This document shows, piece after piece, positions 18,454-25,983 of a stretch of 44,676 nt of DNA. The notes beneath the pieces were generated by a model, which had not been told where the DNA came from, made no database searches, and was given only the letters and a program-made list of their open reading frames with translations. The position numbers and the translations under genes were made by a program. How positions within the stretch are numbered: the stretch's first letter is position 1; each line of letters begins with the position of its first letter. Source of the stretch: an uncultured Clostridium sp. (GTDB lineage: Bacteria; Bacillota; Clostridia; TANB77; CAG-508). Where the stretch lies: positions 1 through 44,676 of the forward strand of contig USCV01000006.1 of NCBI GenBank assembly GCA_900553225.1, in the 5' to 3' direction.

Positions 18454-18505
18454 GAGAGAACTCTATAATAATATTTTCATTGTTATTTATAAGTTCTCTC
18501 TTTGA
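18454..18505. terminator. Bidirectional terminator between cwlD and the BspA fragment
   Basis: A 9-bp stem GAGAGAACT/AGTTCTCTC (18454-18462 with 18492-18500) with partial inner pairing has T-rich tails on both strands. It serves the converging cwlD gene and the minus-strand fragment. Confidence 0.75.
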
Positions 18506-18515
18506 ATTTTATTGT

Positions 18516-19031
18516 TTATTCTATGTAATTTACTGTAGCATTTTTGAAGTAGTCATTGTAACTTCCTATTGTAATTGCTTTAAACTGTTCTTCTGTTCCG
18601 TGGTAATTAATTTCTGTTAATTTACCACAACCATAGAATGCATATTGTTCTACTCTCGTTATGTTACTTGTTATTTCTATATTGGCTAAACCTGTACAAT
18701 AAAAAAATGTAGAATTTCCTATACTAGTTACCCCTTTTGGTATTTTTATACTTGTTAAACCTCTACAGCAATAAAATGCATTACTTCCTATACTCGTTAC
18801 ACTGCTTGGGATTATATATTGTGTTCCACCTTTTCTTTGTGGATACTGTATTAATTCCGTTTTATCTTTATTAAACAATATTCCATCTTCACTGCAATAA
18901 CTTTGGTTGTTCTCTTCTACATTTATACTTCTTAATTGTGCACAACCCTTAAATGCTCCATTTCCTATACTAGTTACGCTACTTGGTATTTCTATACTTG
19001 TTAATCCTCTACATTCATAAAATGCAGAATA
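18516..19031 (-). pseudogene. 5'-truncated BspA-like leucine-rich repeat fragment
   Basis: The open frame runs from just after a TGA at 19032-19034 to the stop at 18516, about 171 residues, with no start codon or binding site at its head; the first ATG is inside, at 18878. It begins in the middle of an LRR_5 unit (SAFYECRGLTSIEIPSSVTSIG), continues with further units and ends with ITRVEQYAFYGCGKLTEINYHG and a typical BspA tail. No signal peptide is present. The fragment starts only about 25 bases beyond the porB stop, with no terminator between. This looks like a recombination scar, or an assembly join inside LRR repeats, since the repeat DNA resembles 16745-17160. If expressed it would be by read-through from por. 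Confidence 0.75.
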
Positions 19032-19057
19032 TCAAAATTCCACTCATATATTCATAT

Positions 19058-20009
19058 CTATTTATTAGTTGCTTCTTCAAGATTTAATAACTCTTGCCAT
19101 CTTAAATCAACCTCTTTTTGGAACTCTTCAATCATCCATTCATTACCAGGTTTAAACATATGCTTAAACCTTCTTTGTGGTTTCAAAAACTCCTCAATTG
19201 GCAACTTATTTTTAGGTTTGTAATTAATAATATACTTACCATCAATCACCTCATATAAAGGCCAATAACAAGTTTCAACAGCAAGCTTATTAATATTCAT
19301 CAATTCATCTGTTGGATAACCCCAACCTCTTGGGCATGGAGTAAATACATTCAAAAACGCTGGTCCCTTAGTATAAATCGCTTTCTCAGATTTTTCATAT
19401 AAATCTTTGAAATTATTAATTCCAATACTCTGTGCAACATATGGAATATGATGACTTGCCATAATTTGAGTCAAATCTTTTCTAGATTGCATCTTTCCTG
19501 GTATAACATCTCCATCTGGACTTGTCGTTGTATCTGCGAACTTTGGTGTAGCAGAAGAACGTTGAATTCCAGTATTCATATATGCACCATTATCATAGCA
19601 AACATATACCATATCGTGACCTCTTTCCATTGCACCAGATAAACTCTGAAGTCCTATATCATAAGTACCACCATCACCACCAAAGCAAATAAACTTTGTG
19701 TTATCATCTTCTGGAATTTTCCCTTGTCTTTTCAAAGACTTGTATGCAGCCTCCGCACCAGAGGCATTTGCTGCAGCACATTCAAATGCAGTATGAATAA
19801 ATGAATCTGTCCATGAAGTATATGGATATATAAATGTAGAAACCTCCATACAACCAGTAGCACATGAGATAACTGCATGATCTTCTTTTTTTAAAGCTCT
19901 TAAAACCATTCTTCCTACAATAGGAGCTCCGGCAACCAGCACACATTCTGTGTCCAGCTGTAAATCTAGAAGGCTTTTCTGAAATAACTTCTTTTAAATT
20001 ATATGCCAT
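19058..20009 (-). CDS. porB: 2-oxoacid:ferredoxin oxidoreductase beta subunit, interrupted by a +1 frame break
   Basis: This is the thiamine-diphosphate subunit of a four-subunit pyruvate-type oxidoreductase, which turns 2-oxoacid and CoA into acyl-CoA, CO2 and reduced ferredoxin. From ATG 20009 (GGAGGA site) the frame gives TAGHRMCAGC and then goes off family. One base on, the frame gives GAPIVGRMVLRAL and the whole rest, including GGDGGTYDIGLQSLSGAMERG and CYDNGAYMNTGIQRS, which bind ThDP and magnesium. The 952 bases are one more than a multiple of three, giving about 316 residues, the normal length. The break fits CGG at 19929-19931. Skipping C gives Cys-Ala-Gly-Cys-Gly-Ala-Pro, the family sequence around the cluster cysteines, so the glycine is probably the true residue. 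Confidence 0.9.
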
Positions 20010-20130
20010 TTTACTTTTTTCCTCCTCTTACAAAAATTTTATATCTCTTCTCTTTATTTATATTAAACTCTATATTTAAGCATCATATTAGAGTTTTACA
20101 TTTACACATATAATACAAATAACTTTATAT

Positions 20131-21312
20131 TTATTTTCTTAAACCTAAATAACGATATGGATTTTCCACATTTTTTCCACTTGAGATTTCTTGCAAATCC
20201 TTATAAACACTTTCTATTTCTTTTACTGTAGTATCTCTACCACCTATTCCGTAAATATAATTTACCATTGGAACAGAATATTTATTTACATACATACCAG
20301 ATGTTACATCCTCAAAAAGTGCTCCACCTGCTGCATTTAGTGAATCTGCTTTATCTAAAACAGCTACTGCTTTTAAATGTGATAAAGCTTTTGCAACTTC
20401 TTCTGCTGGAAATGGTCTAAACACTCTTATTTTTAAAAGTCCTGCTTTAATTCCTTTTTCTCTTAAAGAATCTACAACAAACTTTGTTGTTCCAGCTGTA
20501 GAATTCATACAAACAATTGCAATTTCTGCATCCTCTAATTTGTATTCTTCAAAGAATGAATACTTTCTTCCTGTTAATTCTTCAAATTCTTTTGCGACTT
20601 CTAAAATTACCTTTTTAGCACTCTTCATAGCTTCAGCTTGTTGATATTTATGTTCAAACAAATAAGCCTGTAAATCAAGTGGTCCAATTGCAATTGGTTC
20701 ATTTTTGTTTAATAAATAATGATCTGGCTTATAAGTTCCTACAAAATTTCTTACTTCTTCATCCTCTAAAAGTTCTATATTTTCTATTGAATGTGAAGTA
20801 ATAAATCCATCTTGACAAACCATTAAAGGTAGCAAAACATCTTTATGTTCGGCTATTCTATGTGCCATTAATAAATTATCATATGCTTCTTGGTTATTTT
20901 CGCTAAATAACATAATCCATCCACTGTCTCTAACTCCCATTGCATCTGAATGGTCATTATGGATATTAAGGGGACCAGATACTGCACGGTTTACTAAACT
21001 CATAACTATTGGAAGTCTAAGGCTAGATGCAATATAAATCATTTCCCACATTAAAGACATTCCATTTGCAGAAGTTGCAGTCATCGCTCTTGCCCCTGCC
21101 GCTTCAGCTCCAATACAAGCTGACATTGCACTATGTTCACTTTCTACTGCCACAAATTCTGTATCAACAGTTCCGTTACTTACAAATGTTGAAAAATATT
21201 GTGGTATCTCTGTAGATGGAGTAATTGGGAAAGCTGCAACTACATCTGGATTAATCTGCTTCATTGCAATTGCTGCTGCTTCATTACCACTTAAACGTTC
21301 TCTAATTCCCAT
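20131..21312 (-). CDS. porA: 2-oxoacid:ferredoxin oxidoreductase alpha subunit
   Basis: The 393-residue subunit starts with LSGNEAAAIAMKQINPDVVAAFPITPSTEI and continues with FVAVESEHSAMSACIGAEAAGARAMTATSANG, the conserved alpha core that covers the ThDP and carries the substrate-side Thr. A central SGPLNIHNDHSDAMG loop and a C-terminal domain (VFRPFPAEEVAKAL, VLDKADSLNAAGGALFEDV) complete the family pattern at normal length. It begins directly after the porD stop, so the two are translationally coupled. Pyruvate is the likely substrate from overall similarity; a branched-chain or 2-oxoglutarate enzyme is less likely but not excluded. Confidence 0.93.
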   Translation of the reverse strand: MGIRERLSGNEAAAIAMKQINPDVVAAFPITPSTEIPQYFSTFVSNGTVDTEFVAVESEHSAMSACIGAEAAGARAMTATSANGMSLMWEMIYIASSLRLPIVMSLVNRAVSGPLNIHNDHSDAMGVRDSGWIMLFSENNQEAYDNLLMAHRIAEHKDVLLPLMVCQDGFITSHSIENIELLEDEEVRNFVGTYKPDHYLLNKNEPIAIGPLDLQAYLFEHKYQQAEAMKSAKKVILEVAKEFEELTGRKYSFFEEYKLEDAEIAIVCMNSTAGTTKFVVDSLREKGIKAGLLKIRVFRPFPAEEVAKALSHLKAVAVLDKADSLNAAGGALFEDVTSGMYVNKYSVPMVNYIYGIGGRDTTVKEIESVYKDLQEISSGKNVENPYRYLGLRK

Positions 21313-21630
21313 TTAATTTTCTCCCCCTTCTTCTTTTTTATTTTCATCTTCCATTTTTATTGCTCCAAATGGGCAAACCTTTGCACAAATACCACATCCT
21401 TTACAATAATCGTAATCAAAATCTTGTCTTTTTTGTTCTTTTACTGGAATAGAATCATCTGGACAAACTGGAAAACATAAACCACATTGTTTACATTTTT
21501 CTGGTATAAATACAGGTCTTACACTTCTCCAGTCACCCGTTTTAAACTCTTTTGCGTTTCCAGCATTATAGATGTTTCCACCAATTGTTAGGTCCTCGGC
21601 TGGTGTATGTATATTAATTTTTTCACACAT
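21313..21630 (-). CDS. porD: 2-oxoacid:ferredoxin oxidoreductase delta subunit (2[4Fe-4S] ferredoxin-like)
   Basis: The 105-residue protein carries two ferredoxin motifs, CKQCGLCFPVCPDD and CKGCGICAKVCPFG, spaced as in bacterial 8-iron ferredoxins. It passes electrons from the ThDP centre to free ferredoxin. The N-terminal 35 residues (GDWRSVRPVFIPEK) are typical of the PorD family rather than of stand-alone ferredoxins. It ends where porA begins. Confidence 0.93.
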   Translation of the reverse strand: MCEKINIHTPAEDLTIGGNIYNAGNAKEFKTGDWRSVRPVFIPEKCKQCGLCFPVCPDDSIPVKEQKRQDFDYDYCKGCGICAKVCPFGAIKMEDENKKEEGGEN

Positions 21631-21694
21631 AATCCACTAAAACTCCTTTCTAAAATAACTGTTATTTTTAAAATTAGATAAATCCACACTTATA

Positions 21695-22282
21695 CTAATT
21701 AATATTTATCTTTTTAACCTCTTGCAAAGCAAGTTTTAAAGATTTCATATTTCCTTCAATAACTTCTGGTTTTTTTGCAAATTTATGTTTAAAAGATCCT
21801 TCCATATCATTTAGAAGTTCTTCCTCTGTCATAACTTTGCTTACTTTTACAATTGCAGCAAGCATCGGAATATTTGGGAAATATCTTCCAAGTGCCTCCA
21901 TTGATACCTTTCTTGCGTCAATAGTATAAATTTCCCCTTTATAATTATTTAAAACGCTTTTTAATTGTTTATCACTTTTGGTTGTATTTATAACAATAGC
22001 ACCAGTTTCTTTTAAGCCGGCAGTTACATCAACACTTTCAAGTAAAGTATCATCAACAACTACTACATAATCTGGTTCATAAATATTGCTATGTATATTA
22101 ATTTGGCTATTACTAATTCGATTATATGCAGTAATTGGAGCACCCATTCTTTCAGGTCCGTACTCTGGAAATCCTTGAATATACTTTCCCGTATTAAATG
22201 CAGCATCTGCAAGTAACAGTGATGCTGTTTTTGCTCCCTGGCCACCTCTACCGTGCCATCTAATTTCAATTAAACTATCCAT
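21695..22282 (-). CDS. porC: 2-oxoacid:ferredoxin oxidoreductase gamma subunit
   Basis: The 195-residue subunit opens with IEIRWHGRGGQGAKTASLLLADAAF, the CoA-binding Rossmann-like start of the gamma family, followed by GFPEYGPERMGAPITAYNRIS and PDYVVVVDDTLL. It is the first gene of the porC-porD-porA-porB operon, whose order matches the archaeal and Thermotoga four-subunit enzymes rather than the single-chain clostridial enzyme. The start has an AAAGGGGG site and a strong promoter (22320-22348). Confidence 0.92.
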   Translation of the reverse strand: MDSLIEIRWHGRGGQGAKTASLLLADAAFNTGKYIQGFPEYGPERMGAPITAYNRISNSQINIHSNIYEPDYVVVVDDTLLESVDVTAGLKETGAIVINTTKSDKQLKSVLNNYKGEIYTIDARKVSMEALGRYFPNIPMLAAIVKVSKVMTEEELLNDMEGSFKHKFAKKPEVIEGNMKSLKLALQEVKKININ

Positions 22283-22319
22283 TTAAAATTTAACCCCCTT
22301 TAAAGTTAATTTACCATTT

Positions 22320-22348
22320 AGTATATTCCCAAAAGTGTATTGTGTCAA
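22320..22348 (-). promoter_or_regulatory. Promoter of the por operon
   Basis: On the minus strand TTGACA (22348-22343), a 17-base spacer and TATACT (22325-22320) form a near-consensus promoter about 40 bases before porC. The palindrome at 22363-22374 sits 14 bases upstream of its -35 element. Confidence 0.85.
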
Positions 22349-22362
22349 GCGAAAAAACTAGA

Positions 22363-22374
22363 CTGAACGTTCAG
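22363..22374. promoter_or_regulatory. Perfect 12-bp palindrome CTGAACGTTCAG
   Basis: The site is a perfect inverted repeat in the 263-base divergent region between the por operon and the unknown plus-strand gene. Its distance from the por -35 box fits an activator or repressor operator. I do not recognise the regulator. LexA boxes of Firmicutes have a four-base spacer that is absent here. Confidence 0.45.
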
Positions 22375-22424
22375 AAAAACAAATGAAGTAAAAAGATTTA
22401 TAATGTTTTCACCAGTATAAACAG

Positions 22425-22453
22425 TTTACAAATTTAGATTATTTTGTTATAAT
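22425..22453 (+). promoter_or_regulatory. Promoter of the unknown plus-strand gene
   Basis: TTTACA (22425-22430), a 17-base spacer and TATAAT (22448-22453) form a near-consensus promoter. The leader that follows is about 85 bases long and T-rich, ending in an AAAAGGAG site. No clear riboswitch is visible in it. Confidence 0.8.
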
Positions 22454-22546
22454 ATTATTGTAACTATGTTATGTTTTTTGAAAGGGGTAAGTTCCTAACA
22501 AAAATAGAGTTACTTTTTATTTTACTTTTTTAAAAGGAGTGTTTGT

Positions 22547-23080
22547 ATGAAACGGATTGGAATTTATGGCACAATAATAGATGCTGCACAATCTTCAACA
22601 TCTATGGATGAATTGGTTGGGAGGTCTGGTTTAACATCAGCTCAAATAACATCATCCTTAAGCAAAAAGCAGTGGAAAAAAGTTTATGCTTTATTACAGA
22701 AAAATGCGGAATGTCAAGGGCGTCGAGAAAAGCATAAGATTCTTTGCACTTTGAAACACGCAACATTTTCCGAATCAGGACTGGAAATAAAAAAGCCTAA
22801 TGATTATACTTATAGGCAAATTATTGTTGTTTCAAACAATAGACAATATATAAATATGTCTGTTAAACTACATGTTGGTGACGATATATTTATATGTACA
22901 AATCTGCAAAACTCTATAGCTTTTGCACATTATACAGTGCATAAGCTATCACCTGAAGAAAATGCATATTTTATTTATGGTAAACATATTTATAAAAAAT
23001 GTGAAATTTCCTGTTTACCCTGCAAATACCAACGATTCGTTCGAGACTTTTTAATGTACAATGACTCTATAATGAATTAG
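22547..23080 (+). CDS. Unrecognised protein with possible helix-turn-helix; unusual arginine codons
   Basis: I do not recognise this 177-residue protein. The first 60 residues (SSTSMDELVGRSGLTSAQITSSLSK) look like a small helical DNA-binding or recruitment domain. The rest is mixed alpha/beta with several cysteines (LPCKYQ, ECQGR, KKCEISC). There is no signal peptide or membrane segment, so it is probably cytoplasmic. Its arginines use CGG, CGT, CGA and AGG as well as AGA, unlike the AGA-rich neighbours, which hints at transfer from elsewhere. Codon 3 is CGG followed by A (22553-22555), the only in-phase CGG in an intact gene of the window. The start has a clear AAAAGGAG site. Its position divergent from the por operon makes a regulator plausible but unproven. 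Confidence 0.65.
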   Translation: MKRIGIYGTIIDAAQSSTSMDELVGRSGLTSAQITSSLSKKQWKKVYALLQKNAECQGRREKHKILCTLKHATFSESGLEIKKPNDYTYRQIIVVSNNRQYINMSVKLHVGDDIFICTNLQNSIAFAHYTVHKLSPEENAYFIYGKHIYKKCEISCLPCKYQRFVRDFLMYNDSIMN

Positions 23081-23084
23081 GACA

Positions 23085-23125
23085 AAGCCTAATAGCTTGT
23101 ATTTTGAGCTATTAGGCTTCCCTTT
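23085..23125 (+). terminator. Terminator shared by the converging plus-strand gene and the GGDEF gene
   Basis: A perfect 13-bp stem (23085-23097 with 23107-23119) is followed by CCCTTTTATTT on the plus strand. The TAA stop of the minus-strand GGDEF gene lies inside the stem, so that gene ends within its own terminator. Confidence 0.8.
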
Positions 23126-24038
23126 TATTTATTACATATGTACTACCTGGAATAGTTTTTGCTAGATGCTTTACACCAGCTCCCATTTCTCCTATTTCCA
23201 GAATATTATTAAATCTACCTTTTGTAACATTTACAACACCAATTGTAATTGAAACAATTGGAAATTGTTCAAGTATTCCTTTTCTATTTTCAACTTCAAT
23301 ATACCCTCTTAGAGCATCTTCCTCTAAATAATAATTAACTATATTTTTATCAAATTCTGCAATTATATTCTGACATATAATCTCGCAATCAGTTGTTGAA
23401 ACAATTGCTACAAAGTCGTCTCCACCAATATGTCCTACAAAGCTGGAGTCACATTCCCTACTATGAATATGTCTTGAAATAACCTTGGCTGTAAATTTAA
23501 TTATTTCATCACCTTTAAAAAATCCATATAAATCGTTATATGACTTAAAATTGTCTAAATCAAAATACATCATTGAAAATTCTTCATCATTTAATAACCT
23601 TTTTTTCATTTCAGCTTGTATCTGAACATTTCCTGGTAGCCCAGTAAGTGGACTTACTCTTCTATTTATATCTAATAAATCTAGAAGATTAATAATTGTA
23701 TAATAAAAGTATTCCTCGTCTATTGGCTTTTTGATATAATGTTCTATTCCAGTTTTTAAAACCTCTACTCTATGTTGCCTATCTATATTTGATGAGACAA
23801 CAATTATTGGAGTAATATTATTATCATCGTTTTCCTTTATTTTACTATATATACTAGATACTTCATTTGTTAGTGTGTCTTCATGAATAATAATTAACGC
23901 TGGAATATTTCTTAGTGCAATATCAATTTGTTTTGTAGTTACTTGTTTAAAATGATACTCATTATTTGTTTTAAATAAATTATTTAATACATTTTTTAAT
24001 TCATTCGAGTTATCTATAACATATATATCTTGAACCAT
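23112..24038 (-). CDS. GGDEF diguanylate cyclase with degenerate receiver domain
   Basis: The 308-residue protein has a receiver-like N-terminal domain (about 1-120) and a GGDEF domain (about 130-305). The cyclase site is intact (GHIGGDDF, 205-209) with MYFDLDNFKSYND supplying the metal and guanine residues, so synthesis of cyclic di-GMP is likely. In the receiver the conserved lysine is kept (YIKKP, about Lys104). The position of the phospho-acceptor Asp appears to be His52 (LIIIHEDT), so normal phosphorylation is doubtful. An RECD four-mer lies upstream of GGDDF, but at seven rather than five residues, so feedback inhibition at a standard I-site is uncertain. The PF06541-type gene lies 10 bases upstream in the same operon. 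Confidence 0.88.
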   Translation of the reverse strand: MVQDIYVIDNSNELKNVLNNLFKTNNEYHFKQVTTKQIDIALRNIPALIIIHEDTLTNEVSSIYSKIKENDDNNITPIIVVSSNIDRQHRVEVLKTGIEHYIKKPIDEEYFYYTIINLLDLLDINRRVSPLTGLPGNVQIQAEMKKRLLNDEEFSMMYFDLDNFKSYNDLYGFFKGDEIIKFTAKVISRHIHSRECDSSFVGHIGGDDFVAIVSTTDCEIICQNIIAEFDKNIVNYYLEEDALRGYIEVENRKGILEQFPIVSITIGVVNVTKGRFNNILEIGEMGAGVKHLAKTIPGSTYVINKREA

Positions 24039-24047
24039 TTTTTCTCC

Positions 24048-24851
24048 TTATTTTTTATCTATTTTCTTTTTTATTTTTTCCTTCAATGCTTTTAAATCTA
24101 TTTTCTGGTTTAATAACTGCGAAATACTATCAGACTTAATTGTTGGGAATGCTTTTTTTAATCTAGTAACATATCTATATAATCTAACTTTTAATATTGC
24201 TTCTTTTCTCTTTAAATCTTCTATTATTATTTCTGTACCTTTTACTTTTTCAATAGAATCAGCCCCTAAGTCTTTAAGTTCACTTATCTTAGTCTTAATT
24301 GTTTCTCCTAATTCCTTAATTGCCTCTACAGTAGATTCAAGTGATTTCATCTTTACAATTGTGATAATTGCATCAATTCCAATTGCAACTAATAAAATAA
24401 TATTCAAATATAATAAAGTTGCATTATTTAATATAATAACATACTTTTCTATTACTGGATGTATCCACATCATAAAAATTACACCCAAAGCACCCCAAAA
24501 AGTAGAGTTTTTTAAACACACTCTACCTTTTATATTTAAGAAATTTCCAGTATAGTCCCAATATTTAGTATTAAATTGCTTTTCTAAAAGCCATCCAACG
24601 ATATATTCCCATATAGACATAACAACAAATGAGGTTGCAAATAACAGCATTGCATTATTTTTAAATGGCTCTAAACAAAGAATCATAATACAGGCTCCAA
24701 ATCCGTAAATCGGACAAAAAGGTCCAAACAAAAATCCACTATTAATTATTCTTTTTTCAATAAAAGACTTATATATTGATTCTAGTATCCAGCCAAAAAA
24801 TGAATATATTATAAAATATAGTAAGAATCTTAAAATCTGCATAGCATCCAT
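24048..24851 (-). CDS. PF06541-type membrane protein (putative ABC-transporter type IV family)
   Basis: The 267-residue protein has five membrane helices in its first 165 residues. These carry the family motifs FFGWILESIYKSF, NSGFLFGPFCPIYGFGA and WEYIVGWLLEKQFNTKYWDY, ending with GRVCLKNSTFWGALG. The rest is a cytoplasmic helical, probably coiled-coil tail (about 180-267). The family is named for an ABC transporter association, but no ATPase is nearby and the true role is unknown. It lies between the Ig-like membrane protein and the GGDEF protein on one transcript, so it may be part of a small signalling group. Confidence 0.82.
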   Translation of the reverse strand: MDAMQILRFLLYFIIYSFFGWILESIYKSFIEKRIINSGFLFGPFCPIYGFGACIMILCLEPFKNNAMLLFATSFVVMSIWEYIVGWLLEKQFNTKYWDYTGNFLNIKGRVCLKNSTFWGALGVIFMMWIHPVIEKYVIILNNATLLYLNIILLVAIGIDAIITIVKMKSLESTVEAIKELGETIKTKISELKDLGADSIEKVKGTEIIIEDLKRKEAILKVRLYRYVTRLKKAFPTIKSDSISQLLNQKIDLKALKEKIKKKIDKK

Positions 24852-24877
24852 ATTTTATTATCTTTTCTCCAATCTGT

Positions 24878-25792
24878 TTAATAAGTACATTTTCCTATAG
24901 TTTCTTTCTTAGCACCACCAATATTATAGGCTATTACCTTTACTATATTTTCTCCCTTTTCTAATTGGTGCCTAATTTCAAATTTCTTCTTATCTTCACC
25001 AGTATTATCTTTAGTATACTCAGTTCCATTTATATTATAAACAACTTTTGTAACTTCCTCGTCGTCTGTAACTCTAATTATTAATTCTCCACTGCTCTTT
25101 TTCAATTCAATCTTAGGTGGAGTAACTGGTCTAACCAAGATTTCTTTATTCGAACTATTTCCGCTTGAATCATAAGCTTTAACTATAAGTGTTGTTTCTT
25201 CCTTTACTTCAAGCTTAACTTCTAACTTTGTTTTATCCGCTCCTCTATTTTCTACTTTTACTGCTTCATTATTATTCAGTTTGTATTCGATATAAGATAT
25301 CTCTTTATTATCTGTAGCAATTATTTGAACATTTTCTTTTTCTGACGTAGCCAATATTTGAATCTGTGGTTTTTGTCTATCAGTATTTTCATTATATTTA
25401 AAGCCTTTCACAGCTTTACTTTCATTTTGATTACTATCTATTAATCTAATATTAAGTGTTGTGTCTCCATTTGGTAATTCAATTTGCTCAGTTAATTCCC
25501 TTTCTCCATTTGCACTTATTTTTGTTTCTTCTCCATTATCCCAAGAGTAATATAAGCTATCAATTCCAATTGAATGTTTAGCATTTATTGTTACCGTTCC
25601 ATTACTCTCTGTAACACTAATTTGCGGTTTCTTTACACTACTTGTTTTTTTATTTTTTTCATGAATTAACGAATAAGCACCAACAACTATTAAAATAATT
25701 GAGAATACAATTATAATACCACAAAAAACTTGTATTATTTTTCTTGTTTCTGAAGTATCATCTTTATCTCCTGTAAAAAGTATTTGATTCAT
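24878..25792 (-). CDS. Membrane-anchored protein with three Ig-like domains
   Basis: The 304-residue protein has a 22-residue cytoplasmic N-terminus, one membrane helix (about 24-44) and an outside part made of three similar beta domains (about 56-135, 140-220 and 225-304). Each domain has the pattern of an IIATDNKEISYIEYKLNN strand and hairpin followed by an IVKAYDSSGNSSNKEI strand, as in bacterial Ig-like domains that read as repeating ATD..I..I.Y. A lone Cys lies at the C-terminus (IGKCTY). No catalytic motif is visible; adhesion or sensing is possible. It has a near-consensus promoter (25826-25854) and a TTACA repeat just upstream of it. Confidence 0.75.
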   Translation of the reverse strand: MNQILFTGDKDDTSETRKIIQVFCGIIIVFSIILIVVGAYSLIHEKNKKTSSVKKPQISVTESNGTVTINAKHSIGIDSLYYSWDNGEETKISANGERELTEQIELPNGDTTLNIRLIDSNQNESKAVKGFKYNENTDRQKPQIQILATSEKENVQIIATDNKEISYIEYKLNNNEAVKVENRGADKTKLEVKLEVKEETTLIVKAYDSSGNSSNKEILVRPVTPPKIELKKSSGELIIRVTDDEEVTKVVYNINGTEYTKDNTGEDKKKFEIRHQLEKGENIVKVIAYNIGGAKKETIGKCTY

Positions 25793-25825
25793 TTTATTCC
25801 TCTCTCTCTTTTTTCTTTAATATGA

Positions 25826-25854
25826 ATTATAGCATAACGCTTTTTTAATGTAAA
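25826..25854 (-). promoter_or_regulatory. Promoter of the Ig-like protein/PF06541/GGDEF operon
   Basis: On the minus strand TTTACA (25854-25849), a 17-base spacer and TATAAT (25831-25826) lie about 33 bases before the start codon. The TTACA repeat at 25861-25878 sits just upstream, in an activator position. Confidence 0.8.
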
Positions 25855-25860
25855 CTATTT

Positions 25861-25878
25861 TTTACAAAGTACTTTACA
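25861..25878. promoter_or_regulatory. TTTACA direct repeat (12-bp period)
   Basis: TTTACA occurs at 25861-25866 and 25873-25878 on the plus strand, immediately upstream of the -35 box of the operon. It resembles the 11-bp repeats before the three large surface genes, but with one extra base between copies. Confidence 0.4.
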
Positions 25879-25937
25879 ACAAATACTCTCAAAACTTAAA
25901 TATATGTCAAAAGTATAAACCTTAAATAGCATATATA

Positions 25938-25975
25938 AAAGGAAACTAGAATGCACTATAGCATTTCTAGTCTCC
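25938..25975 (-). terminator. Terminator of the 2106-residue adhesin gene
   Basis: A long stem (25941-25954 with 25961-25975, one bulge or mismatch) with a six-base loop is followed on the minus strand by TTTTATA. It lies nine bases after the stop of the adhesin gene. Confidence 0.8.
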
Positions 25976-25983
25976 TTATTATA

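Noticed and set aside
22363..22374. LexA/DinR box
   Set aside because: The GAAC and GTTC halves overlap in the middle instead of having the four-base spacer of the Firmicutes LexA site.
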